From CAZFLD01 sp964519835 (GTDB lineage: Bacteria; Spirochaetota; Spirochaetia; DSM-27196; CAZFLD01), in assembly GCA_964519835.1 (NCBI GenBank), contig CAZFLD010000055.1, positions 1-29,196 of the forward strand: 29,196 bases of DNA, given 5' to 3'. This document shows, in pieces, positions 8,850-16,021 of this stretch (position 1 is the first letter of the stretch; each line of letters begins with the position of its first letter). The translations under genes were made by a program, and so were the position numbers. The notes below the pieces were generated by a model, which was not told where the DNA came from, did no database searches, and saw only the letters and a program-made list of their open reading frames with translations.

Positions 8850-9395
8850 GTGAAAAAAAATATGGCAATCGCGGTCCTGGCGATTGTGGTGGTGGCCGGC
8901 GGAGTCTGGGTCCTGCGCGGAAATGCCGACGCGGAACAGCTTACCACCGTTGCCGTCGTCGATCTCGAGCAAGTCGCCCTTTCGTTTTTCAGCGAGAGTC
9001 AGGCGTACCGGGCCCTTTTGGACCGCGCGGAAGAGATAACGCTGGAGTTGGAGCTCGAGCAAGAAGAGATCGACGAGATTCAGCGGGACCTTATCGAGGC
9101 TCGCGACAGGGGATCCCGCACGCGGGAGCTGCAACTCGAGCGCGATCTACAGGACCGGCGCGGGTTTTTCGAGGATCTCAGACAGCTCCGGCAACGGGAG
9201 CTCGAGCGTCTTCGGGCGGACCTAACCTCGGACGAGTTTGTCGCTGAGCTCAATACCGCCGTGGAGTTTGTGTCCCGAAACTCGGGGTACACAGTGGTAT
9301 TTAATATGCAGGAGGATAACATCCTCTGGTGGAGCCAAGAGGTGGACATAACCAATCCGGTGATAGATCGCCTTCGTGCCACAAGCGGATTCTAG
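8850..9395 (+). CDS. skp: Skp/OmpH-family periplasmic chaperone
   Basis: Holds unfolded outer-membrane proteins in the periplasm for delivery to BamA. The protein has 181 residues: an N-terminal hydrophobic segment (about 5-22) serving as signal peptide or anchor, a short beta segment TTVAVVDLEQV that matches the Skp body, a long Glu/Arg/Leu coiled coil (about 48-125) forming the tentacles, and a C-terminal return strand YTVVFNMQ. The start is GTG with GGAGGAG upstream; an ATG four codons later (8862) is an alternative. It is last in tamB-bamA-skp. Its TAG stop shares a CTAG with the stop of the convergent PilZ gene, so there is no room for a dedicated terminator between them. Confidence 0.9.
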   Translation: MKKNMAIAVLAIVVVAGGVWVLRGNADAEQLTTVAVVDLEQVALSFFSESQAYRALLDRAEEITLELELEQEEIDEIQRDLIEARDRGSRTRELQLERDLQDRRGFFEDLRQLRQRELERLRADLTSDEFVAELNTAVEFVSRNSGYTVVFNMQEDNILWWSQEVDITNPVIDRLRATSGF

Positions 9396-10432
9396 ACTCG
9401 GTTTTGGTTCGAGTCGGTCCGGGTTCCGAGACGGTGGAAAAGCTCTTTGTAGATGCGGTCCCTGTCGGCCTCCGCGACTCTTACAAATTCAAATCGGACA
9501 AGCCCATCGGTATCCACATGTGCAACCCGCGCTAAGCCGTTTACCGCCGGCCTCATTCCGAGGGAAAACGCCGTTCGCGTCCCCTTGGCACCCGCATGGC
9601 CGGCCTCCGTGCCTACAAACGTCGCGCTGAATCCGCCGCCGCCAACGTCCTTGGTGATGCCCCGCGCCGTCGGCGTACCGTCCTCGAACAGCGTCACCGG
9701 TAACGCTGCTTGGCCCCGGAAATGGGTTCGCCGTTGCGCCGCCTTGATTCCCTCCTTGTGCTGCAACAGTAGCCTACGCCGGCCGGATCGAAGCACCGCT
9801 GTTTTTACGCTCAGGATACCTCGACCGTGGTGCAAGAACATCTCAACAGCGGTTCCCGGAGCCGGTGGAGCGAACCGAGTTCCCACGCGAACCAAGAGCC
9901 CGGGGCGGGTCACCCGTTCGACAATGCCCTGGAGCCGTTCACGCCCGGCGTGACCCGCCCGGCCCGCGCTCCCCGGCGTGTGCAAGAAAACCGTCGTTCC
10001 CTCCGAAAGGTGGGCCGTTGATCGTATTCCGCGTGAGAGTCCCCGGGAGCGAAAACCACAGGCCAAGCGGAGCACGGCAACGGTGTCGTCCGGTAGCTTG
10101 TCCCCGGCGTAGGTCCGTTTGAGGTAGCGATCAAAAAGAGCCTCGTCCTCAAAGAGCTTGTGGGGCTCGCGTGGCTGTGGCATCTGGTCGGTCATTGCAC
10201 GAAGAACGGCTACTTGCGAGGGAGCAAGATCCAACTCCGCGACCCGCCTTTTGAAAAGCGTTTCCGACTTGAACTCCGCCTGGTAAAGGTGGCGCCGTCT
10301 TTCGACAACCGCGTAGATCAACGCGCCGGCCACGAACGCGGTAATAAGCGTGATGATAAGAACAATTTCGATGGGAGCTCTTTGATAGGCGGCCGTAACG
10401 CCTTCGAGGAATGTCTTGACCGGATCGTTCAC
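9392..10432 (-). CDS. Membrane-anchored PilZ-like domain protein
   Basis: A 346-residue protein with one membrane helix (about residues 21-43), a middle region (about 50-220) of unknown type that may be a PilZN-like partner domain, and a C-terminal PilZ-like domain (about 225-335). PilZ domains usually bind cyclic di-GMP through RxxxR and (D/N)xSxxG. RTHFR at residues 235-239 fits the first motif. The second reads DVGGGG (262-267), with Gly in place of the usual Ser, so binding may be altered or lost. A cyclic di-GMP-responsive envelope or motility role is only inferred. The start is GTG (10430-10432) and may be leaderless. The gene is inserted in opposite orientation between skp and mutS, which are otherwise near neighbours in Treponema. 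Confidence 0.78.
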   Translation of the reverse strand: MNDPVKTFLEGVTAAYQRAPIEIVLIITLITAFVAGALIYAVVERRRHLYQAEFKSETLFKRRVAELDLAPSQVAVLRAMTDQMPQPREPHKLFEDEALFDRYLKRTYAGDKLPDDTVAVLRLACGFRSRGLSRGIRSTAHLSEGTTVFLHTPGSAGRAGHAGRERLQGIVERVTRPGLLVRVGTRFAPPAPGTAVEMFLHHGRGILSVKTAVLRSGRRRLLLQHKEGIKAAQRRTHFRGQAALPVTLFEDGTPTARGITKDVGGGGFSATFVGTEAGHAGAKGTRTAFSLGMRPAVNGLARVAHVDTDGLVRFEFVRVAEADRDRIYKELFHRLGTRTDSNQNRV

Positions 10433-10441
10433 TACAGGTTT

Positions 10442-10470
10442 AGTATACAGCCGACCTCCCTATTTCTATA
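10442..10470 (-). promoter_or_regulatory. Candidate promoter for the PilZ-like gene
   Basis: On the minus strand, TATACT (10442-10447) is a good -10 box (5 of 6). TATAGA at 10465-10470, 17 bases upstream, is a weak -35 (3 of 6). The predicted start of transcription is near 10435, only about three bases before the GTG, so the message would be essentially leaderless. It overlaps the mutS promoter almost completely. Prediction only. Confidence 0.45.
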
Positions 10471-10472
10471 AT
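10444..10472 (+). promoter_or_regulatory. Candidate promoter for mutS
   Basis: TATACA (10444-10449, 4 of 6 to TTGACA) is followed after exactly 17 bases by TATAAT (10467-10472). The expected transcription start is near 10479, about five bases before the ATG at 10484. That leaves no room for a ribosome-binding site, and none is seen. Each box overlaps a box of the opposing promoter. Confidence 0.55.
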
Positions 10473-10483
10473 TGGTTTGTTCC

Positions 10484-13123
10484 ATGCTGGATCCCGCCGG
10501 TCAAACGCCTTTGATGACACAGTATCGCCGTCTCAAGGAAGGGCAGGGCGATGCCTTTTTGTTCTTTCGTCTCGGGGACTTCTACGAGATGTTCGGCCAC
10601 GACGCACAGGAAGCATCGCGCCTGTTGGGCCTAACGCTGACAAGCCGGAACGGCACCCCGATGTGCGGTGTGCCGTACCATGCGGCCAAAACCTACATCC
10701 ACCGCCTCGTGAGAGCCGGCAAAAAGGTCGCAATCTGCGAGCAAACGAGCCTTCCGGAAAAAGGCAAAGGGCTTGTAGATCGAGATATCGTTGAGGTCCT
10801 GACTCCGGGAACGGTTGGCGACGACTACCTCGACTCCTCGTCAGCCAACTACCTCGTCGCGTACGCCGAAGTCGGCGGACACCTTGCGCTCGCGTTTATA
10901 GATCTGTCCACCGGTGAGTTCGGTGCAACAAAGGCAGGTCTCGACTCCGCCGACGAGCTTATCGCACGCGAGTTGCAGCGCCTTCGTCCTGCGGAAATCA
11001 TCGTGCCGGAGTCACTCTTCGAGAAGATGCAGATCCGCGACGGACTTGGTGACGTGACGCTCTACAACCGCTACCCGGATTGGTACTTCGACACCGACCT
11101 CGCCTATCGAAATCTTACCGAAACCTTCAAGACGGCCAATTTGGACGCCTTTGGACTCTCCATGGCTTCTCCGGAGCTGGTAGTGCTCGGTGTGCTTGTC
11201 ACTTACGCCAAAGAAAACAGCCGGTCCACTCTTGCTCACGTGCAACACATCAGCCTATACGGTGACAACGATTTCGTAGGCCTCGACGAATCCACTCAGC
11301 GCAACCTCGAACTGGTCCGGGCCATGCAGGACGGCGGCAAACGGTATACTCTCCTGTCGGTCTTGGACGAGACATCGACACCGATGGGATCGCGCCTCGT
11401 GGCGTCGTGGATTGTCCACCCACTGCGCGACCGTGACGAGATCGACCGGCGCCTCGACGGCGTCCAGGCCCTGTACCAAGAGCAGCTGACGCTGTCACGG
11501 GTCAGAGACGAGTTGAGCTCGGTTCGAGACCTCGAGCGTCTTGCCGGTCGCATCGCGATGGGAAAAGCCCATCCCAAGGACCTCTCGAGCTTAGGTGACA
11601 GCCTCCGCCGTATCGACGACCTGTCCGCGCTGGTGTCCGACCATCTCGTGTTGGCACTCGGCGATGCCGTGATCTTGGGCCGCCTTATTGCCTTCGGAGC
11701 TCGCTTGGCGGAGTGCATCGCGGACAATCCGCCCGTTGCCGTCGGTGACGGAGGCGTAATCCGTACGGGCTTTGATCCCGCAGTTGACCGCTTGCGAAGC
11801 CTGTGCGCCGACACCGACTCGTATCTGGAGCAGTACCTCGAGCAGGAGCGAGAGGCAACGGGAATCGCCTCGCTAAAAATCCGGCAGAACCGCGTCCTTG
11901 GGCATTTCTTAGAGGTCACAAACCCAAACCGACACCTTGTTCCCGACCATTTCCAGCGCCGTCAGTCCTTGGTAAACGCCGAGCGATTCACCACCCATCG
12001 CCTGTTGGAGATCGAAGACCAACTCAACTCGGCGGAGGAATCGCTTCTCGATCGAGAACGGGAGCTCTTTGCCACAATCGTCGGCGAGGCATCGGAGCTT
12101 GTAAGAGACATTTTGTCGGTAGCTCATCGGATAGCCAGGTTGGACGTCCTGTCGGCCTTTGCCTATCGTGCCACGCGCAGCCGCTACACACGACCGCAGC
12201 TACTCGACGAGCCCGTTCTCGAGATTGAAGAGGGAAGGCACCCCGTTGTCGAAGCTTTTGCAGAGGGGTCGAGTTTTGTGCCGAACTCGCTGCGGTTTGG
12301 CGGGTCCGATTCCGCATTCGCTCTTATCACGGGCCCGAACATGGCCGGAAAGTCCACCTACCTCCGGCAGACTGCGCTCATCGTGCTTATGGCGCAGATT
12401 GGGTCGTTTGTGCCTGCCGAATCCGCGTCGATCGGCGTGGCGGATCGAATCTTTTGCCGGGTCGGGGCATCGGACAACTTGGCGCGCGGCCAGTCGACCT
12501 TTTTGGTAGAGATGAGCGAGGCGGCCCATATCCTGCGTCGGGCAACCAAACAAAGCCTGGTGATCATGGACGAGGTTGGTCGGGGGACCGGCACCGAGGA
12601 CGGCCTCGCAATTGCAACAGCGATAACCGAATACCTCGTGCACGATCTTGAATGCAGGACGTTGTTTGCCACCCACTACCATGAGCTTACTTCTCTTGAC
12701 CTCGAGGGTATGACAAACAAGAGCCTCAAGACCGCTGAGCACGACGGCCGAATCGTCTTCCTCAAGCAAGTCGTGGATGGTCCGTCCAACAACTCATACG
12801 GCATCGAGGTGGCCCGTCTCGCGGGCTTGCCCGATCCGGTCATCGCGCGTGCCAAGGAAGTACTGCAGAATCGAACCCGCAAACACAAGGCACAATCCTC
12901 CGCCGCCGCAGGCGATCGACAAGCAGGGTCAACCGGCGACGTGCCGAACTCCGCACCACCCGGCTCCCGCGACGATAGGACCACCGCCCATCAAGCGGGC
13001 CTGTTCCCGGTGGAAGACCTGATTGTGGGAGAACTGCGATCCCTCGATCTGGACAATATGACTCCCATCCAGGCGCTGATGTGCTTACAGCGGTGGAAGT
13101 CGGAGACCCCCGATGCCAACTAA
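10484..13123 (+). CDS. mutS: DNA mismatch repair ATPase MutS
   Basis: Recognises mismatches and small loops and starts repair. The protein is 879 residues from the chosen ATG, a normal length for the family. The N-terminal mismatch-binding domain shows FFRLGDFYEMF (the Phe-x-Glu wedge) and PMCGVPYHA. The lever and clamp domains follow. The C-terminal ATPase has Walker A GPNMAGKSTYLRQ, Walker B VIMDEVGRGTGT and FATHYHELT. A low-complexity stretch after about residue 805 leads to the C-terminal dimerisation segment. A TTG at 10472 would add four residues but lies inside the -10 box, so ATG 10484 is preferred; ATG 10514 is possible. Its 3' end overlaps the methyltransferase gene by 11 bp. No mutL is nearby. 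Confidence 0.96.
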   Translation: MLDPAGQTPLMTQYRRLKEGQGDAFLFFRLGDFYEMFGHDAQEASRLLGLTLTSRNGTPMCGVPYHAAKTYIHRLVRAGKKVAICEQTSLPEKGKGLVDRDIVEVLTPGTVGDDYLDSSSANYLVAYAEVGGHLALAFIDLSTGEFGATKAGLDSADELIARELQRLRPAEIIVPESLFEKMQIRDGLGDVTLYNRYPDWYFDTDLAYRNLTETFKTANLDAFGLSMASPELVVLGVLVTYAKENSRSTLAHVQHISLYGDNDFVGLDESTQRNLELVRAMQDGGKRYTLLSVLDETSTPMGSRLVASWIVHPLRDRDEIDRRLDGVQALYQEQLTLSRVRDELSSVRDLERLAGRIAMGKAHPKDLSSLGDSLRRIDDLSALVSDHLVLALGDAVILGRLIAFGARLAECIADNPPVAVGDGGVIRTGFDPAVDRLRSLCADTDSYLEQYLEQEREATGIASLKIRQNRVLGHFLEVTNPNRHLVPDHFQRRQSLVNAERFTTHRLLEIEDQLNSAEESLLDRERELFATIVGEASELVRDILSVAHRIARLDVLSAFAYRATRSRYTRPQLLDEPVLEIEEGRHPVVEAFAEGSSFVPNSLRFGGSDSAFALITGPNMAGKSTYLRQTALIVLMAQIGSFVPAESASIGVADRIFCRVGASDNLARGQSTFLVEMSEAAHILRRATKQSLVIMDEVGRGTGTEDGLAIATAITEYLVHDLECRTLFATHYHELTSLDLEGMTNKSLKTAEHDGRIVFLKQVVDGPSNNSYGIEVARLAGLPDPVIARAKEVLQNRTRKHKAQSSAAAGDRQAGSTGDVPNSAPPGSRDDRTTAHQAGLFPVEDLIVGELRSLDLDNMTPIQALMCLQRWKSETPDAN

Positions 13124-14384
13124 TCCGCCGCCGTGGATCACGCGCTTTGTCGACTGTACGTTCAAAGGGCGCCGGATTCGCCTCGGCTTGAGCACCGAGC
13201 TTTTTTCGAGTGCTCAGGTCGACGCCGGCACCATGCTGCTATTGAAGCTTATTGCTCAACGGGTGCCGGTCGACCGGCGCCGGCGGTTTTTGGATGTCGG
13301 CTCGGGCGTTGGCGTCTTGGCTCTGGCCTTGGCGGCCGACAATCCGCAAGCCCTGGGCGTGGCGCAAGACCGCGACGGGCTCGCAGTGGAATGCACCGCC
13401 TGGAACGCGGCGGCCAACGGAATCACAAACGTGCGAGTGGACTGTGGGGTGGCGCTGACTCATACGGTGGCGGACCGATTTGATCTTGTGGTAAGCAACG
13501 TGCCGGCAAAGGCCGGTCCGGCGGTCATAAAAAGCTTTGTTGCAGGCCTCGAGGAGGTGTTGGACACAGCCGGGCGCGCGGCGCTGGTGGTGGTTTCGCC
13601 GCTTTTTGATCAACTCGTTGATTTCTGCGGCACGGCCGGTCTGGCGATCGAAGCGGAAGAAGTGACAAAAAACCATCGCGCGGTACTCTTGCGTCGGCAA
13701 ACAACGTCGGCTCCGCCGCCTCGCCCTCCCGGCGAGGACGGTGTGGCATCGAAAAAACAGCCCTACGGCTTTCTTGGTTACGCGCGAGGAACGGTTCGAG
13801 CGCACGGGCCAAAAGCGGCGATTATCATCGATTCCGTTCGCGGACTCCCGGAGTTCGACACGCTCTCGTTTCAGACAGAGCTTCTTATAGGCAGTTTTGA
13901 TCGAGCGACGCCTTCCCGCGGTGGACGAGCTCTTGTGATCAACCCCGGACAGGGTCACGTGCCCTTGGCCCTTTCGCAAACAATACAACCTGATCGCATC
14001 GACATTGCCGCCAGGGACGGTCTGGAGATTATCGCCTCAGCACGCGCCTTCTTTTGTGGTCGGCGCCGCGTTGGTCGCGTCCAAGGTAACTCACGCATCG
14101 GCACCGCGGCCGTCCTTCCCGGCTCCGGCTCGTCTGCGATACTTGCCGACACCTATCACTGTGTTGTCCTGAATCTCCGACCCACGCACCAGGCACTTGG
14201 CGAAGCAATCACCACGACAGCCGCAAACAAAGCGGAGAAAGTTTTGTTTATCGCCGGACGGAGCACCGATATCGCTCGCCTGCAACCGCGGCTCCGCGAC
14301 CTTTCTCCGGGGGGCCGCATCGTCTACGATCGCAAGAGCAAAGGGCACCGCGTCATTGTCCTCGAAAAAAGCGTGGTATCCTGA
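13113..14384 (+). CDS. Class I SAM-dependent methyltransferase with a second, degenerate methyltransferase-like half
   Basis: A 423-residue protein resembling the RsmC/RlmG type of two-domain rRNA methyltransferase. The first half has a clear SAM-binding motif I, DVGSGVG (61-67), DRDG near 86-89 and VVSNVPAK (126-133) at the position of the usual NPPF. The second half repeats this plan without gaps: NPGQGHV at 277-283, ARDGL at 300-304 and VVLNL near 351-355, but motif I has lost its Asp and first Gly. In E. coli RsmC the C-terminal half is the active one; here the N-terminal half looks better preserved. The target (16S or 23S rRNA, or another substrate) is unknown. The ATG lies within mutS (11-bp overlap), which implies coupled translation. 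Confidence 0.75.
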   Translation: MPTNPPPWITRFVDCTFKGRRIRLGLSTELFSSAQVDAGTMLLLKLIAQRVPVDRRRRFLDVGSGVGVLALALAADNPQALGVAQDRDGLAVECTAWNAAANGITNVRVDCGVALTHTVADRFDLVVSNVPAKAGPAVIKSFVAGLEEVLDTAGRAALVVVSPLFDQLVDFCGTAGLAIEAEEVTKNHRAVLLRRQTTSAPPPRPPGEDGVASKKQPYGFLGYARGTVRAHGPKAAIIIDSVRGLPEFDTLSFQTELLIGSFDRATPSRGGRALVINPGQGHVPLALSQTIQPDRIDIAARDGLEIIASARAFFCGRRRVGRVQGNSRIGTAAVLPGSGSSAILADTYHCVVLNLRPTHQALGEAITTTAANKAEKVLFIAGRSTDIARLQPRLRDLSPGGRIVYDRKSKGHRVIVLEKSVVS

Positions 14385-14417
14385 AGTATCTGTCGGGATT
14401 AGCCGGTTATAGATTGT

Positions 14418-15173
14418 GTGGAATGGCTACACTCCATAGGTGAGCTGCTCGCACCTCCCGCATGCGCCTTGTGTGATGGGACCATAGAGTCCGGCGCCGG
14501 CCGGCATGACCAGATTTTTTGTTATGAGTGTGAAAGGCGGGTGGCCTCACAGGTCCTGCGGCCGGAGGACCTCGGCGACGCCGTATGCAATGCGTGCGGA
14601 TTTCCTTTGGTATCCGAGCAGGGGCTCTGTCTTCGCTGTAGGGAACATGCGCCGGCGTTTCGGCACCACCGGTCGCTCTTTTTGTACGCCGGCATCGGAA
14701 AGGCTCTGTTCCGCCGCTACAAGTTCGGCGGCAACCGACGCATCGCGCGCATGCTGGCGCCGTTCCTCGAGAATGCAATTGCCGCAGTGGCGAGAACCGA
14801 GGTACAACCCACGGAGGAACCCGGCGCCGAGTTGAGCCGGCCTCCGGCTTTGGTTCCCGTGCCCGCCCGCAGGAGCGCAAAAAGGCACCGCGCCTTTGAT
14901 CCGGTTCGTGAGGTGCTCAGAAACTGCAATGGTATGGAAATCGTCGACTGCATGGAGCGACGCGGCACAAAGGAGCAGAAGCTCCTTTCGCGCGACGACC
15001 GCGCCGCGAACGTCCTCAATGCGTTTTTCGTAAGGGATGGCGCTACGGTGCCTCGATGTCCGATTCTCGTCGACGATGTTTTTACCACCGGCGCAACAGC
15101 CGGCGGTTGCGCCACCCTTCTCAAAGCCGCCGGAGCGGAGCACGTGGACGTCGTCACCTTTTTTATGGACTAA
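14418..15173 (+). CDS. ComF-family phosphoribosyltransferase-like protein
   Basis: A 251-residue ComF/GntX-type protein. The N-terminal part has four CxxC pairs (Cys16/19, 35/38, 57/60, 71/74), a double zinc-ribbon arrangement. RYKFGGNRRIA (about 95-105) is the usual ComF linker motif. The C-terminal phosphoribosyltransferase fold ends with ILVDDVFTTGAT, the PRPP-binding loop. In naturally competent bacteria ComF helps uptake or processing of single-stranded DNA; in others the role is unknown, so competence is not claimed here. The start is GTG with no clear ribosome site, 33 bp after the methyltransferase. The tail carries a near-duplicated T-rich segment spanning the stop codon. Confidence 0.88.
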   Translation: MEWLHSIGELLAPPACALCDGTIESGAGRHDQIFCYECERRVASQVLRPEDLGDAVCNACGFPLVSEQGLCLRCREHAPAFRHHRSLFLYAGIGKALFRRYKFGGNRRIARMLAPFLENAIAAVARTEVQPTEEPGAELSRPPALVPVPARRSAKRHRAFDPVREVLRNCNGMEIVDCMERRGTKEQKLLSRDDRAANVLNAFFVRDGATVPRCPILVDDVFTTGATAGGCATLLKAAGAEHVDVVTFFMD

Positions 15174-15393
15174 CACACCTTTTTGTGGACTGTCGTTCCG
15201 GCCACGGAAGGTCTGCAGGCTTGTGGTGCGCGCTGCGCCGCCGCAGCGCGGCCGAGCTCTTTGCACGCCATCCGTCGTCGCCTCCGCGGTACCACGGGAA
15301 CCACCGAAGTGCCGCCGTGCACCGTGTCCGACGAACCGCCGAGCCGGGCCGAACCGCCGTAAAATGCCCGGGCAGGACGCGGGCAAAGTCGCG
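15174..15393. other. Gene-free stretch between comF and the rimP promoter
   Basis: About 220 bases with no convincing coding frame; the open frames are G+C-driven shadows without ribosome sites. It holds a 9-bp G+C hairpin at 15229-15250 and, just before the promoter, a 6-bp inverted repeat TGCCCG (15365-15370)/CGGGCA (15380-15385) that could be an upstream protein site. No tRNA-like cloverleaf was recognised, unlike E. coli, where metY precedes rimP. Confidence 0.6.
15229..15250. repeat. Strong G+C hairpin after comF
   Basis: CGCGCTGCG (15229-15237) pairs perfectly with CGCAGCGCG (15242-15250) around a 4-base loop. No T-run follows, so it is not a standard intrinsic terminator. It may protect the comF mRNA 3' end or be a REP-like palindrome. 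Confidence 0.6.
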
Positions 15394-15422
15394 TTGACAA
15401 GCTGCGCGCAGCTTGCTATATT
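15394..15422 (+). promoter_or_regulatory. Near-consensus sigma-70 promoter of the rimP-nusA-infB operon
   Basis: TTGACA (15394-15399), a 17-base spacer, then TATATT (15417-15422): 11 of 12 bases match the sigma-70 consensus with ideal spacing. Transcription should start near 15429, about 113 bases before the rimP ATG. An 18-bp perfect palindrome occupies almost the whole spacer, and an intrinsic terminator begins about 22 bases downstream of the predicted start. Confidence 0.85.
15398..15415. promoter_or_regulatory. Perfect 18-bp palindrome in the promoter spacer (candidate operator)
   Basis: CAAGCTGCGCGCAGCTTG is its own reverse complement. It overlaps the last two bases of the -35 box and ends one base before the -10 box, so a dimeric protein bound here would compete with RNA polymerase. 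It lies upstream of the predicted transcription start, so an RNA hairpin function is unlikely for transcripts from this promoter. The binding protein is unknown. Confidence 0.6.
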
Positions 15423-15450
15423 CTGCGTTATAGTGTAGAGAGTTGGCAGG

Positions 15451-15475
15451 GGAGTCGTGCGGCGACTCCTTTTTT
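15451..15475 (+). terminator. Early intrinsic terminator (candidate attenuator) in the rimP leader
   Basis: GGAGTCG (15451-15457) and CGACTCC (15463-15469) form a perfect 7-bp stem with a 5-base loop, followed directly by six T residues (15470-15475). It lies between the strong promoter and rimP, so transcripts that stop here would be only about 46 nt long. In B. subtilis the nusA operon is known to be controlled by NusA-stimulated termination in its leader; the same logic is proposed here. A second inverted repeat, ATCCGC (15478-15483)/GCGGAT (15499-15504), follows and could be part of a competing fold. Confidence 0.8.
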
Positions 15476-15541
15476 GTATCCGCAGGGCGCACGGGCCGGC
15501 GGATCCTATTTCCGGTCCAACAGCAGAGCAAAGGTACTACA

Positions 15542-16018
15542 ATGGACACCACAGAGGTACGAGACTCGGTTGCTCCCGTTGTGGAGGGGTTGGGTTACAC
15601 GCTGCTCGATCTGAGTGCGGCAATTGTCAAAGCCACGCTCCGCGTCTCACTTGTGATATACCGCCCGGAGGGGATTGGAACGGAGGATTGCGAAACCGTG
15701 CACCGTGCCGTGTACCCGCGAATAGAGGTTCTATTCGATAATCGCGTTCTTCACGTCGAGGTGTCCTCACCGGGGATCGAGCGGACGTTCAAGAGCAACG
15801 ATGAGTTCGCCGTATTTACCGGCAAGGGCGTTCGACTACTAACGGACGACGATGCCGATTGGATCGGTGGAACGATTGTTTCCGCCACCGACGACCATGT
15901 GAAGCTGGCCCACGTTCACGGGCTGGGCCACTCGTTGCCGGACGGAGAGACGGAGAGGACCATTCCTCTCGCCCGGGTTCGCAAGGCGAAGCTGGACTAT
16001 TCACAGGAGGTCAAGTAG
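15542..16018 (+). CDS. rimP: Ribosome maturation factor RimP
   Basis: Helps mature the 30S subunit, as is usual for the gene directly before nusA. The protein has 158 residues. The N-terminal half has the RimP alpha/beta domain with HVEVSSPGIERTFKS (about 77-91), the family's best-conserved segment, and the C-terminal half is an Sm-like barrel (IPLARVRKAKLDY). ATG 15542 is chosen because the match begins there and AAAGG lies about nine bases upstream. The frame stays open back to a TTG at 15443, but that extension would cross the terminator hairpin and is rejected. nusA begins three bases after the stop. Confidence 0.94.
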   Translation: MDTTEVRDSVAPVVEGLGYTLLDLSAAIVKATLRVSLVIYRPEGIGTEDCETVHRAVYPRIEVLFDNRVLHVEVSSPGIERTFKSNDEFAVFTGKGVRLLTDDDADWIGGTIVSATDDHVKLAHVHGLGHSLPDGETERTIPLARVRKAKLDYSQEVK

Positions 16019-16021
16019 GCA

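Noticed and set aside
8346..9134. Minus-strand open frame of 262 codons across the bamA-skp junction
   Set aside because: It would be antisense to two well-supported genes and shows no recognisable domain.
9395..9415. Hairpin GACTCG/CGAGTC after the skp stop as a terminator
   Set aside because: Only six pairs with a 9-base loop and no T-run on either strand; it also lies in the coding region of the convergent gene.
15443..15541. 33-residue N-terminal extension of RimP from TTG 15443
   Set aside because: It would be translated through the terminator hairpin and has no family similarity. ATG 15542 has a ribosome site at the right distance.
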